This document shows positions 47,566 through 56,827 of a stretch of 64,000 bases of DNA, piece by piece (within the stretch, counting starts at the first letter, position 1; each line of letters opens with the position of its first letter). The notes beneath the pieces were generated by a model. It made no database searches and was not told the DNA's origin. It saw only the letters and a list, made by a program, of their open reading frames with translations. The position numbers and the translations under genes are program-made. The stretch is from the NCBI RefSeq assembly GCF_017873245.1, contig NZ_JAGGJY010000001.1, forward strand, positions 586,362 through 650,361, given 5' to 3'. This stretch comes from Clostridium tertium. GTDB lineage: Bacteria > Bacillota > Clostridia > Clostridiales > Clostridiaceae.

Positions 47566-48362
47566 ATAAGTTAAATAAAGCATTTTATGAAATCCAAGAT
47601 GTAGAGGACTTAGCAAATAGAGATTACTTTATAAATAAGATTAATCCATTAATTAAATTTATTTTAACAGTTATTTATATTTCTTTAGTTGTATCTATGG
47701 ATAAATATAACCTAGGTGGAGTTATAGGAATGATCATTTATCCAATATTTCTTTTAATAACTTGTGATATTTCTTTAAAAGATAGCTTAAAGAAATTGAA
47801 GATAGTATTATCATTTGTATTACTTATGGGGATATTCAATCCACTTTATGATAATGAAATACTAATTAGTATAAATGGTATTAACATTTCAGGAGGGATA
47901 ATCTCCATGATTACCTTGATATTAAAGGGAATATTAACTATTTTATCATCTTATTTATTAATTGCTACAACAAATATTGAAAAAATCTGCTATGCAATGG
48001 ATAAAATTCATATACCAAAGATATTCATAACTGAAGTTTTGTTTATTTATCGCTATGTGACAGTATTGCTTAAGGAAGCAAATAAAATTACAGAATCATA
48101 TAGCTTACGTGCTCCTAATCAAAAAGGGATAAATTATAAGGTTTGGGGTTCTCTTATAGGACAATTATTACTTAGAAGTATAGATAAGGCTGAAAATATA
48201 TATGAAAGCATGTGTTTACGTGGATATTCTGATAAGTTTTATTATTCTTATAAAATTAGATATAATGTAAAGGATTATATTTATTTTATTGTTTGGATAG
48301 TTATACTTGGTACTATGAGGTTTTTCCCTATATTACAGATAGTAGGAAATATATTTGTTTAG
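47562..48362 (+). CDS. nikQ: ECF transporter T component (NikQ/CbiQ)
   Basis: 266 residues with about five membrane segments. Near the C-terminal end of the transmembrane part are the coupling motifs with Ala-Arg-Gly-like signatures, here SYSLRAPNQ and ESMCLRGYSDK. The start is TTG overlapping the stop of nikMN, indicating translational coupling. It links the substrate-binding protein to the ATPase. Confidence 0.9.
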   Translation: MNKLNKAFYEIQDVEDLANRDYFINKINPLIKFILTVIYISLVVSMDKYNLGGVIGMIIYPIFLLITCDISLKDSLKKLKIVLSFVLLMGIFNPLYDNEILISINGINISGGIISMITLILKGILTILSSYLLIATTNIEKICYAMDKIHIPKIFITEVLFIYRYVTVLLKEANKITESYSLRAPNQKGINYKVWGSLIGQLLLRSIDKAENIYESMCLRGYSDKFYYSYKIRYNVKDYIYFIVWIVILGTMRFFPILQIVGNIFV

Positions 48363-48371
48363 GAGGAAAAT

Positions 48372-49118
48372 ATGAGCCATATTAATATAAATGTAGAAAA
48401 TCTATCTTTTTCTTATGAAAAAGAACAACCAATACTTAAAAATATTACCTTTACTGCAAAGGAAAATGATTCTATAGGTATTATTGGAGCTAATGGAGTT
48501 GGAAAATCAACTTTATTGAAGTTATTAGTAGGATTAAATTTGAATTATGAAGGTAGCATTAGAGTAGAAAATATTCCAGTAGAGAAGAATACTTTAAGTA
48601 TAATTAGAGAAAGAATAGGATACGTATTTCAAGATTCCGATAATCAACTATTTATGTCTAATGTATATGAAGACATTGCATTTGCACCACGTAATTATGG
48701 ATTTTCAGAAGAGGAAGTTAAAAAGAGAGTAGAAAACGCCTTGAATATGGTTCATATTAACAATCTTAAGAATAAAAAGATATATAAACTTTCTGGTGGT
48801 GAAAAAAAACTTGTATCCATAGCAACAATATTTTCTATGACACCAGATATTATTTTAATGGATGAACCCTCAATTGCTTTGGACCCTAAGAATAGAAGAA
48901 ATTTAATTAATATACTAAATGAATTTCAACACTTAAAGATTATTGCATCTCATGATTTAGATATGATTTTAGATACCTGCAATCGCACTATTCTTATGTC
49001 AGAGGGAAAAATTATTAAAGATGGAAATACAAAAGATATTCTCACTGATAAAAAGCTTTTAGAAGCTAACAATCTAGAGCTTCCATTTTGTTTTCAAGAA
49101 AATAATATAAAAAACTAA
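48372..49118 (+). CDS. nikO: ECF transporter ATPase (NikO/CbiO)
   Basis: 248 residues. Walker A GANGVGKST (about 38-46), Q-loop YVFQDSDNQLF (typical for ECF A components), signature LSGGEKKL, Walker B IILMDEPS and switch SHDLDM are intact. AGGAGG precedes the start. It completes the nickel importer and is the last gene of the operon under the GntR regulator. Decayed sequence follows. Confidence 0.93.
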   Translation: MSHININVENLSFSYEKEQPILKNITFTAKENDSIGIIGANGVGKSTLLKLLVGLNLNYEGSIRVENIPVEKNTLSIIRERIGYVFQDSDNQLFMSNVYEDIAFAPRNYGFSEEEVKKRVENALNMVHINNLKNKKIYKLSGGEKKLVSIATIFSMTPDIILMDEPSIALDPKNRRNLINILNEFQHLKIIASHDLDMILDTCNRTILMSEGKIIKDGNTKDILTDKKLLEANNLELPFCFQENNIKN

Positions 49119-49135
49119 TATTAGTATATGTAAAG

Positions 49136-49319
49136 TATGGAGAAATTATAAAAGTAGAGTCTATAGTGGAAATTTTATAGCTTGCATAGAGGATACAATA
49201 TTCATAATAAGGTTGAAAAAATAATCACTAATGTATCATTCATTAGAATAGAAAAATGTAGATGGTATTTTTATGTTTTAGATAAAAGTATAAACTATGA
49301 AAATGGTGAACATTTTTGA
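49136..49319 (+). pseudogene. Decayed DUF1904 gene
   Basis: Translation in shifting frames gives DGEIIKVESIVEI near 49137-49175, then stops, then a last open piece ending YENGEHF and TGA at 49317-49319. Both pieces align with the intact DUF1904 protein at 54525 (DGEIIKGEPIVEV and YYENGEHF), in the same order and spacing. The gene has lost its start, gained stops and shifted frame. Confidence 0.75.
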
Positions 49320-49345
49320 TTATCATGGGAATAATTAGATATTAT

Positions 49346-49390
49346 AAAAGTCATGTGTAACAAATTTAGCTTGTTATACGTGACTTTTTG
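49346..49390 (+). terminator. Rho-independent terminator after the nickel operon region
   Basis: AAAAGTCATGTGTAACAA pairs with TTGTTATACGTGACTTTT (two G-U pairs), followed by T. It is nearly symmetric, so it may also terminate the minus-strand Rpn gene. Confidence 0.85.
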
Positions 49391-49463
49391 TAATATATCT
49401 AATAATGGTATATTAACTAATAGAAGTACGTAATAGTTTCTTTATTCACAAATTTAATATAAA

Positions 49464-50444
49464 TTAAAAATACTTTTTCAAATCCTCAATAGTATCAATA
49501 TCAAATATATCAGTAGCAATATTTTCTATTATATTTTCAGGCAAAGATTTGATTTTTTCTATATATTCTTCAGGTAAGGATTTAAATTTTTTTGAAAGCA
49601 ATTTAATCAAAATTTCTGTTTTACCTTCAATCTTACCTTCGATTTTGCCATCTTCTTTTAATTTTTCTAATCCCTTTGAAATGTTAGAAGTCATATTTAG
49701 AACCTCCTGTTTATCAGCATTAAATATTTTTTCAATATTATCTTTAAAATTATTTTCCTCTGTATTTATATTAACTAGCCAGTGTTTAAGATGCATTTTT
49801 TCTTCTATAGATAAGTTATTAAATCCAATTATAATATCTTTAAGTCGATTATAAAACTCAATTCTATTTATATTTTGATCCAGCAAAAATATAGCAGAAG
49901 AAATATTTTGTTTATTATAGAGTTCTTCTTTTTCATAGCTATTAATATCAATAAATTCATATTTAAAATTTAATATATTATCTCCAAATACATCACTATT
50001 ACTTATTGCATGCTTTAATTCTTTAGCTGCCGTCCATTTCTTCTTACCATTATAAAGAACAATAGGAACTATAGCAGGTAATCTAAAGGTTTTCCTTTTA
50101 AATTCTTTAAGCTCTGTATTTCTTAATATATCTCTCCATATTTCTATCATATAAAGTAGAAGTCTTATTGGCATCCTAAAATCAACAGAACTTTGAAATT
50201 CTAATAAAACATAGAAAAATACATCATTACCATTAAAATTTGCTTTATAAACTATATCAGATTCTTGTTCTTCATAATCAGATAATATATATGACTTATT
50301 AACTAATATCAGGTTCTCCTTAGTTAATTTATTTTCTCAAGTATTACTAACAAAACTCTGTATTAAGTTTAAAAAGGTTTCTTTGTTAGAAAATAGATCT
50401 TTATAACTTTTATCATGAATGTTGTTCTTGTTAATTTCATTCAT
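49464..50444 (-). pseudogene. Rpn family recombination-promoting nuclease/putative transposase with one nonsense codon
   Basis: The reading frame runs from an ATG at 50444 (GAGGTG upstream on the minus strand) for 326 codons to 49464, interrupted only by TGA at codon 36 (50339-50337), where family members usually have Trp. The first piece (SYKDLFSNKETFLNLIQSF) and the rest (FFYVLLEFQSSVDFRMPIRLLLYM, then IVPIVLYNGKKKW) are typical of the PD-(D/E)XK Rpn/Transposase_31 family. Degenerate GKIEGKIEGK repeats near the C-terminus are also common in it. An internal ATG at 50174 leaves a 236-codon frame that lacks the nuclease N-terminus. Apart from the single stop the gene looks intact, so inactivation is recent. 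Confidence 0.85.
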
Positions 50445-50514
50445 TTTACACCTCTATTTTATCATCTTATATAGATATTTGAAATACCTCTAGTTATAAT
50501 TATTGACATATATG

Positions 50515-50528
50515 CGAACAAATGTTCC
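50515..50528. promoter_or_regulatory. LexA box upstream of the Rpn gene
   Basis: CGAACAAATGTTCC matches the Bacillus-type SOS box CGAACRNRYGTTYC at every position. On the minus strand it overlaps the -35 element (TTGTTC) of a promoter whose -10 (TATAAC) follows after 17 bases and leads to the Rpn gene 50 bases further. It therefore probably controls that gene. Confidence 0.7.
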
Positions 50529-50666
50529 TGTTATGCATTATTTTTATAATATACCTTAAATAATATACTCGTAAATAATGAAAATATAAATAAAAAATAG
50601 ATAGATGATATATATAAAGTTAATATAATACCCTAGAACCAAATGAGGATTACATTCAGGATTTAA

Positions 50667-50795
50667 TGCGGAGTATATAACAATGAAATTAGTGATATTA
50701 TTGATAATTATAATTGTAGTGTATATTATGATCCATCAACTACAATCGCTGGAGTTTATTATAATTCATCTTTTAATTGGATACTAGTAAATTAA
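50667..50795 (+). pseudogene. C-terminal remnant of an unrecognised gene
   Basis: A 42-codon frame without a start ends at TAA 50793-50795 and is directly followed by a terminator. It is rich in Tyr, Asn and Ser (CSVYYDPSTTIAGVYYNSS), a look common at the ends of secreted or surface proteins. No family is recognised. The remainder of 50445-51057 holds the LexA box, the terminator and the padR promoter. Confidence 0.35.
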
Positions 50796-50802
50796 GTGGA
50801 TT

Positions 50803-50842
50803 AAAGCCATGTAGAACTGTACTTGTTTTACATGGCTTTTTA
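50803..50842 (+). terminator. Rho-independent terminator before padR
   Basis: A perfect 11-bp stem (50803-50813 with 50829-50839, AAAGCCATGTA) with a 15-base loop and a T run. Confidence 0.9.
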
Positions 50843-50968
50843 TTTAATTGATTAATAGATTAATCAATTAAATAAAATATGAAACATTCTATATTATCAG
50901 CTTGGTATAATTTTTAGTATTAATTTATTCTCCCTGATAAAATGAATATAAAAAATAAATACATTATA

Positions 50969-51030
50969 TTGACATTGCCACTATCTAGTGATACTATATA
51001 GCAGTAGTAAGTAATACTTAATACAAGTAA
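50969..51030 (+). promoter_or_regulatory. padR promoter with repeated operator-like sequence
   Basis: TTGACA (50969-50974), 17 bases and TACTAT (50992-50997) form the promoter. Immediately after it AGTAATACTTA and AAGTAATACTA occur as a direct repeat, and an ATCTAGTGAT-like dyad overlaps the -10. PadR proteins usually repress their own operon by binding such sequences. Confidence 0.6.
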
Positions 51031-51057
51031 TACTAAATAGTGAAGAAGGTGATTTGT

Positions 51058-51384
51058 TTGGATAATATTACAGAAATGCTAAAAGGTGTCCTTGAAGGCT
51101 GTGTTCTTGAAATTATAAGCAATGAGGAAGTATACGGTTATGAGATTACGAGGAGACTTAATGCCCTGGGATTTTCGGATGTCGTAGATGGAACAGTTTA
51201 TACCATATTGGTAAGACTTGAGAAAAACAAATTGGTAGAAACTACGAAAAAACCATCTGATATGGGACCACCACGAAAGTTTTTCAGGCTAAATGACGCA
51301 GGGCGTGAAGAATTAAAGAAGTTCTGGGCAAAATGGGAATTTGTTTCAACGAAAATTAACGAGTTAAAGGAGAAGAAATCATGA
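51058..51384 (+). CDS. PadR family transcriptional regulator
   Basis: 108 residues, single-domain PadR winged helix (VLEIISNEEVYGYEITRRL, GTVYTILVRLEKNKLV, GPPRKFFRLNDAGREEL). The start is TTG at 51058 with AAGAAGGTG upstream. The stop overlaps the next gene by 4 bases (ATGA). PadR-DUF1048-ABC exporter is a recurring module for drug resistance, with PadR sensing the compound and repressing the operon. Codon use is richer in GC than the surroundings (also in the next two genes), suggesting transfer. Confidence 0.93.
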   Translation: MDNITEMLKGVLEGCVLEIISNEEVYGYEITRRLNALGFSDVVDGTVYTILVRLEKNKLVETTKKPSDMGPPRKFFRLNDAGREELKKFWAKWEFVSTKINELKEKKS

Positions 51385-51728
51385 ATTTTTGGGAAAAAAT
51401 TACGGGAAGTGACATGACTAAAAAATTTAAAAATTTTGAATTACGAGTTAAAAAGCTACCAGCTGATTATCAAGAAGCATGGGAAAAAATTGAAGAGCAT
51501 CTTTGGCAGCACTCAGATTTTACAGGTCGTAACCTCATGCCAATTCTTGACGGTGTTCTTGGCTTGCTAGAAGAAACAGTTGCTGAAGGTCAGAGTGTAC
51601 AAGAGGCTTTAGGTGAAGATATAGAAGGCTTTTGCTTTGCGCTAATTGGCGAAGAAGGGGCAAATTCTTATCGTGACAAGTGGAGAAAACAACTTAATAA
51701 TAATATTGCTAAAAAATTAGGTAAATAG
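51381..51728 (+). CDS. DUF1048 protein (first copy)
   Basis: 115 residues, all-helical. The LPADYQEAWEKIEEHLW pattern, the glycine in LDGVLGLLEETVAEG and EDIEGFCFALI are characteristic of DUF1048, a family nearly always encoded between PadR and an ABC exporter. Its role is unknown; a regulatory partner or accessory of the exporter is likely. It overlaps padR by 4 bases and is followed by a paralogue after 9 bases. Confidence 0.9.
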   Translation: MNFWEKITGSDMTKKFKNFELRVKKLPADYQEAWEKIEEHLWQHSDFTGRNLMPILDGVLGLLEETVAEGQSVQEALGEDIEGFCFALIGEEGANSYRDKWRKQLNNNIAKKLGK

Positions 51729-51737
51729 GAGGATAAA

Positions 51738-52088
51738 ATGGGAATACAAGATATCATCAAAGGTAAAAAAGAATGGAAAGCGCACGTGGCGCGTGTTAAA
51801 GCGCTACCAAAAGATTATGTGATTGTTTATAAGGAAATTCAAAAATATCTTTTTAAGGTTGGTCCAGTTGAACTAAGTGAAGGAACAGATTTGCTTACTG
51901 GAATTGTAGAGCTTTTTGAAGAGGGTGCGGCTATGGGAAAAGGAGTATTAGAAGTAACTGGTAGAGATGTAGCAGCTTTCTGCGACGATTTAATCAAAGA
52001 TTCAAAAACTTACGCTGACATATATCAAGAATCAGTTGAGAAAGAAGTTAATAAAGCAATGAAGAAAGCTACTGATAAAACAAAGTAA
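51738..52088 (+). CDS. DUF1048 protein (second copy)
   Basis: 116 residues, paralogous to the preceding protein (LPKDYVIVYKEIQKYLF, LLTGIVELFEEGAAMG, RDVAAFCDDLI). AGGAGG precedes the start. The lysine-rich end differs from the first copy. Two tandem DUF1048 genes are common in this module and may encode a heterodimer. Confidence 0.9.
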   Translation: MGIQDIIKGKKEWKAHVARVKALPKDYVIVYKEIQKYLFKVGPVELSEGTDLLTGIVELFEEGAAMGKGVLEVTGRDVAAFCDDLIKDSKTYADIYQESVEKEVNKAMKKATDKTK

Positions 52089-52138
52089 AAGGGATATATA
52101 GTGATAAACAAAAATATTAACTAAAGGAGGATGATAGA

Positions 52139-52327
52139 GTGTATAAAGACGAGTGGATATTATGTCCAATCTGCGGTAATAAAACAAGGGTCAAGATACG
52201 TGATAATACAGTACTTGAAAACTTCCCGTTATTTTGCCCCAAGTGCAAAAAGGAAACTATAATCAATGTAAAGCAAATGAATATATCAGTTAGTAAAGAG
52301 CCAGACGCTAAGACGCAGAGCCGATAA
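52139..52327 (+). CDS. Cysteine-rich KTR-type zinc-ribbon protein
   Basis: 62 residues with two CxxC knuckles, LCPICGNKTRVKIRDNT and FCPKCKKE, matching the small cysteine-rich KTR proteins found in many mobile elements and resistance regions of Firmicutes. Start GTG with AAAGGAGG upstream. The stop is embedded in a strong terminator, so it is a complete gene. Its position between the DUF1048 genes and the broken exporter suggests it arrived with this module or inserted into it. Confidence 0.88.
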   Translation: MYKDEWILCPICGNKTRVKIRDNTVLENFPLFCPKCKKETIINVKQMNISVSKEPDAKTQSR

Positions 52328-52362
52328 CATATGATTAAAATCATGGTTATCGGCTCTTTTTT
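52317..52362 (+). terminator. Rho-independent terminator after the KTR gene
   Basis: AGAGCCGATAAC (52317-52328) pairs with GTTATCGGCTCT (52346-52357), with inner pairing ATGATT/AATCAT, followed by TTTTTT. The left arm overlaps the end of the KTR gene. Confidence 0.92.
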
Positions 52363-52479
52363 ATGTTAACTAATGAAGAGCTTTGTAATATAAATTAACT
52401 TGAAATAGTTAAAGTTAAAAGATCAAGGTGTTTTCAAAGAATAGATGTAAATTTAAATAAAGTTGCTATATTGTAGAGG

Positions 52480-53208
52480 AGAAAAAGAAAATAAAAAAAG
52501 TATCATAAAAGTTAGAGAGATAAAGAAATCTTACAAAGATATAGAAGTACTCAAAGGAGTAGATTTTGAAGTAGAGCAGGGAGGTATATTTGCATTACTA
52601 GGTTCAAATGGAACAGGACAACTATGATTAAAGTCATGGCTACTTTACTTAAAGCAGATGCTGGAAGTGTTGTAATAAACGGTTTGGATATTGAAAAAAA
52701 TCCAGGTGGAGTTAGAGCTTCTATCAGCCTTACTGGTCAGTTTGCTGCTATTGATGAAATTTTGACTGGGCGTGAAAATCTTCAAATGATAGCAAAACTT
52801 AGACATATTAAAAATCCAGATGCAGTAGCAGATGAATTAATTAAGAGATTTGGTATGCTAGAATCAGCAGATCGCAGAGTTGGTACTTACTCTGGAGGTA
52901 TGAAAAGAAGAATTGATATTGCAATGAGTCTTGTTGGAAATCCAAAGATTATCTTCCTAGATGAGCCAACAACAGGTCTTGATCCAGAAGCACGTTTAGA
53001 AGTTTGGAAAATTGTAAAAGAGTTAACAGCTTCGGGAACTACAGTATTTTTAACAACTCAATATTTAGAAGAAGCAGAACAACTTGCAGATAAAATTGCT
53101 ATTCTTCATGGGGGAAAAATAATTGCTCTAGATACATTAGAAGGATTAAAAAAACTATTTCCACCTGCAAAAGTTGAATATGTTGAAAAACAGCCTACAT
53201 TAGAATAA
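52480..53208 (+). pseudogene. Broken DrrA-like ABC ATPase gene
   Basis: Codons from about 52480 encode the N-terminus (KSYKDIEVLKGVDFEVEQGG) up to LLGSNGTG. Then a loss of about four bases inside the Walker A codons shifts the frame at about 52617, removing the GKTT residues. From 52624 the remaining ATPase is intact (Q-loop TGQFAAID, signature YSGGMKRRID, Walker B IIFLDEPT, TTQYLEEAE). It runs to a premature end at PTLE where the family normally continues about ten residues. No start codon is visible. Without Walker A it cannot bind ATP normally. It belongs to the PadR-DUF1048 module upstream. Confidence 0.85.
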
Positions 53209-53427
53209 ATTACCATTCATCAGTTCTGCCTTTGTACCAACAGAGACTATGCCTTCAGTAGTACGTGTATTTGCAGAAAATCAACCTGTAACGCATATTG
53301 TAGAAGCTATTCGTAATTTATTAGCAATAAGCCAGTAGGAAATGACGTTTGGGTTGCCCTTGCTTGGTGTATATCAATAATTGTTGTAGCTTATATATTT
53401 GCAATGAGAATCTATAAGAAAATATAA
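53209..53427 (+). pseudogene. Remnant of the partner ABC-2 permease
   Basis: Only the last 70 codons or so remain: SSAFVPTETMPSVVRVFAEN, then a one-base frame shift near 53322, then VGNDVWVALAWCISIIVVAY and a short basic end. This is the typical C-terminus of DrrB-like permeases. The front three quarters of the gene and the last codons of the ATPase are missing, so one deletion removed the junction between them. Confidence 0.8.
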
Positions 53428-53565
53428 ATTATAAAGATAAACTTATGAAAATATTATAATATGGATGAAAAAATTATAAAATGAGAAAAACATCTCAAAT
53501 GAATGAAGAACCATAAATAGATGATAGACTTAGAGAAAATTTAAATAAATAATAACGAATTTATT

Positions 53566-53607
53566 AAAGTTATGGGAAACTATTAGGGGTTAGCATAACT
53601 TTTTTTA
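53566..53607 (+). terminator. Rho-independent terminator after the broken exporter
   Basis: AAAGTTATG (53566-53574) pairs with CATAACTTT (53594-53602) and seven T residues follow. The gap 53428-53845 is otherwise AT-rich, with only short nonsense-filled frames and no recognisable gene. Confidence 0.8.
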
Positions 53608-53845
53608 TTTATAATGATAAGTGGAAATACATGTAGTTTTCTATTACGTGATATATCTTGATTATTTAAGCGGATGAAAAGTTGTAATATTACAAAACAG
53701 CAAATATTTTAATAAATATTTTAATAAATATTACTTAATTTATATGTTTTGCTAGAAGTATAATCCATAAATTATGTATAATAAGAACATAATTTATTAA
53801 GCAATAGTATGAAAGTGAGTAAGGAGTATTTAGGGGGATTTGGAT

Positions 53846-54292
53846 ATGGAAGTACTTCTCGCAATTTTATTTTTAGGGTATTTTATGTATGCAGGATATA
53901 TTAAATATTGTTTAATTGCAATGATTGCTCAAATTGCAGTATCATTTTTTATTGAGAAAAAACAGATATGGAAAGTTGCTCTGTTAATATTTATTACTCA
54001 AGGTATTGTTGTATCAATAGCAGATATCACATATGATATGATAAATAGTATTTATAGGTATAAAAGTTTAGGATTTTGGAGTGTTATTAGATCAGAAAGC
54101 TTTAAATTTGATATTTTTTATACGTTAATATTGATTGCAATAATAATTATAATTGGATTTTTTACCTATAGGAGTATAGAAGGAAAAATGAATTATAAAA
54201 AATGGTTAGCTTTGCTAATTGGGTATTTAATTAATATATTAATTATGCTATTTATGATTTGGAGATTTGGTATAATTGTTGGTGGATTTTAA
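53846..54292 (+). CDS. Integral membrane protein of unknown function
   Basis: 148 residues with four to five membrane segments (about 3-25, 28-45, 48-68, 92-112, 122-145). I recognise no family. The start at 53846 is preceded by AGGGGGA at 8 bases; an in-frame TTG 6 bases earlier is too close to that site. It stands alone and has no functional neighbours. Confidence 0.7.
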   Translation: MEVLLAILFLGYFMYAGYIKYCLIAMIAQIAVSFFIEKKQIWKVALLIFITQGIVVSIADITYDMINSIYRYKSLGFWSVIRSESFKFDIFYTLILIAIIIIIGFFTYRSIEGKMNYKKWLALLIGYLINILIMLFMIWRFGIIVGGF

Positions 54293-54524
54293 AAAGAGTA
54301 TTCAGAGTCATTTTAATATTTTGAAGAATAACTTTAATATTAAACAAACTAAAATAGTAAAGTGTCCAACTTAATTTAGAAATTCTTCTTATATAAAGTT
54401 TTACTAAACTACTAGATCAAACTAAAGAGATTGCAATACTTAATATTTAATACAACCTTGATTTGTAAATGTTTTCGATATAATATGATATTATTAGAGT
54501 TTATAGGGATGGAGAGTGTTTAAT

Positions 54525-54851
54525 ATGCCAATGTTAAAATTTAAGGGAATAGAAACTGAAGAGGTTTGCACAATAAGTAAGAATTTAATAGACGAATTAC
54601 AGGAATTAATTCAATGTCCAAGAGATTATTTTAATCTTTCAGTTGATAAATCTGTATATATAAAAGATGGGGAAATTATTAAAGGTGAGCCTATAGTAGA
54701 AGTTTCATGGTTTGATAGGGGACAAGAAGTACAGGATAAAGCTGCAAAGATAATTACTAAGCATGTTAATTCTTTGGAATATCCAAATGTGGATGTTATC
54801 TTTTTTACATTAAATGAAAGTAAGTATTATGAAAATGGAGAGCATTTTTAA
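54525..54851 (+). CDS. DUF1904 family protein
   Basis: 108 residues. MPMLKFKGIETEEV, the PRDYFNL core, VEVSWFDRGQEVQDKAA and VDVIFFTLNES are characteristic of DUF1904, a small family related in fold to 4-oxalocrotonate tautomerase-like proteins by appearance, with no known function. I place the start at 54525 with GGAG 10 bases upstream. A decayed paralogue of the same gene is at 49.1-49.3 kb. Confidence 0.85.
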   Translation: MPMLKFKGIETEEVCTISKNLIDELQELIQCPRDYFNLSVDKSVYIKDGEIIKGEPIVEVSWFDRGQEVQDKAAKIITKHVNSLEYPNVDVIFFTLNESKYYENGEHF

Positions 54852-54993
54852 TTATTTAAGTAAATATATTGTTATTAAATAGATAATTATTTTTAGAATT
54901 ATTTATAGTTATTTATAAAAAATTTCGATTATTAATTAATAATATGGGACATGCTATAGAAATTAATTAAATAAATCTAATGAGGGTGATAAG

Positions 54994-55731
54994 ATGATAA
55001 TAGAAGTTAATAATAGCATTATTGAAAAGCTGACTCCTACAGAAAAAGCTGTAGTTAATTATATTAATTCTAATGCAGATAAATTATCTAATATGTCCAT
55101 TGTAGATGTAGCAGAAGAATCTTTTACTTCCCCAGCAACTGTGTCAAGAACAATTAAAAAATGTGGATTTGAAGGCTTTTCAGAATTGAGGTATAGGGTT
55201 TCTGCAAAAGAAGAGCATAATCATGATTCTAAAAAAGTAAATGAAATATTAGGAAAATCCTTAATTGAAGTAACAAAAACTGTTGAAAATATATCTATAA
55301 CTAAGGTATTAAATATAGTTAAGATTATTAAAGAAGCAAAGAGAATTTATATATTAGCAAGAGGATTAACTGAATTAGTTGCACAAGAGTTTAACTTAAA
55401 GCTGCAACTTTTAGGATACAATACATTTTTGATTGTAGATCCAAATATAATGATGAATATATGTAAAACAATTGAAAAAGAAGATTTAGTTATTGCATTT
55501 TCATTAAGAGCTGAAACTAATGAAATATTAGAATCTGTTAAAAGTGCAAAAAATTCTGGGGCAAAGGTTGTTACATGCTGTTGCGTAAGAAAAAGTATAT
55601 TAGAGGAATATTCAGATGTGACTATAGTTGGATATAAACAATCTAAAACATCTATAAAGGAATTTGAAGTTACATCAAGATTGCCATTATATATTATTTC
55701 AAGGGCAATAATAGATTATTTAATAATATAA
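54994..55731 (+). CDS. MurR/RpiR family transcriptional regulator
   Basis: 245 residues. An N-terminal HTH_6 domain (LTPTEKAVVNYINSNADKL, FTSPATVSRTIKKCGF, about 10-75) is followed by a SIS sugar-phosphate-binding domain (about 100-235, IYILARGLTELVAQEF). RpiR regulators respond to phosphorylated sugars. A terminator follows and then the aldolase-kinase-PTS operon in the same direction, its likely target; fructose 1-phosphate or a related sugar phosphate is the probable ligand. GAGGGTG precedes the start. Confidence 0.92.
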   Translation: MIIEVNNSIIEKLTPTEKAVVNYINSNADKLSNMSIVDVAEESFTSPATVSRTIKKCGFEGFSELRYRVSAKEEHNHDSKKVNEILGKSLIEVTKTVENISITKVLNIVKIIKEAKRIYILARGLTELVAQEFNLKLQLLGYNTFLIVDPNIMMNICKTIEKEDLVIAFSLRAETNEILESVKSAKNSGAKVVTCCCVRKSILEEYSDVTIVGYKQSKTSIKEFEVTSRLPLYIISRAIIDYLII

Positions 55732-55733
55732 AG

Positions 55734-55780
55734 AATGTATCCTGAAAATTGATTTAATTGAATTTTCAGGATACATTTTT
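55734..55780 (+). terminator. Rho-independent terminator after rpiR
   Basis: A perfect 17-bp stem (55734-55750 with 55761-55777) with a 10-base loop and a T run. It isolates the regulator gene from the operon it probably controls. Confidence 0.93.
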
Positions 55781-55844
55781 ATTTATAACATCAGTAAAAT
55801 AGCCAAAAGAGAATGAAAAATGTAAAAATAAGTACAAACATTTT

Positions 55845-55868
55845 AGAAAACATTTTCTGTATTATAAT
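55845..55868 (+). promoter_or_regulatory. Promoter region with cre-like palindrome of the aldolase-PTS operon
   Basis: AGAAAACATTTTCT (55845-55858) resembles a cre site (12 of 14 positions, palindromic) and lies just ahead of the -10 hexamer TATAAT (55863-55868). A convincing -35 is not visible, which suggests an activated or repressor-covered promoter. CcpA or the RpiR protein could bind here. Confidence 0.5.
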
Positions 55869-55927
55869 GCTAAAATTTAATTATAGAAAAGAATTTGTTA
55901 AGTTGATATGAAAAAATAGCTTAATAA

Positions 55928-56806
<879 letters not shown>

Positions 56807-56827
56807 TTAAAAATGGGGGAGAGATAA

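Noticed and set aside
50503..50550. TTGACA at 50503 as a plus-strand promoter over the LexA box
   Set aside because: No -10 element lies at 16-18 bases, and downstream on the plus strand there is only a gene remnant. The minus-strand promoter for the Rpn gene fits better.
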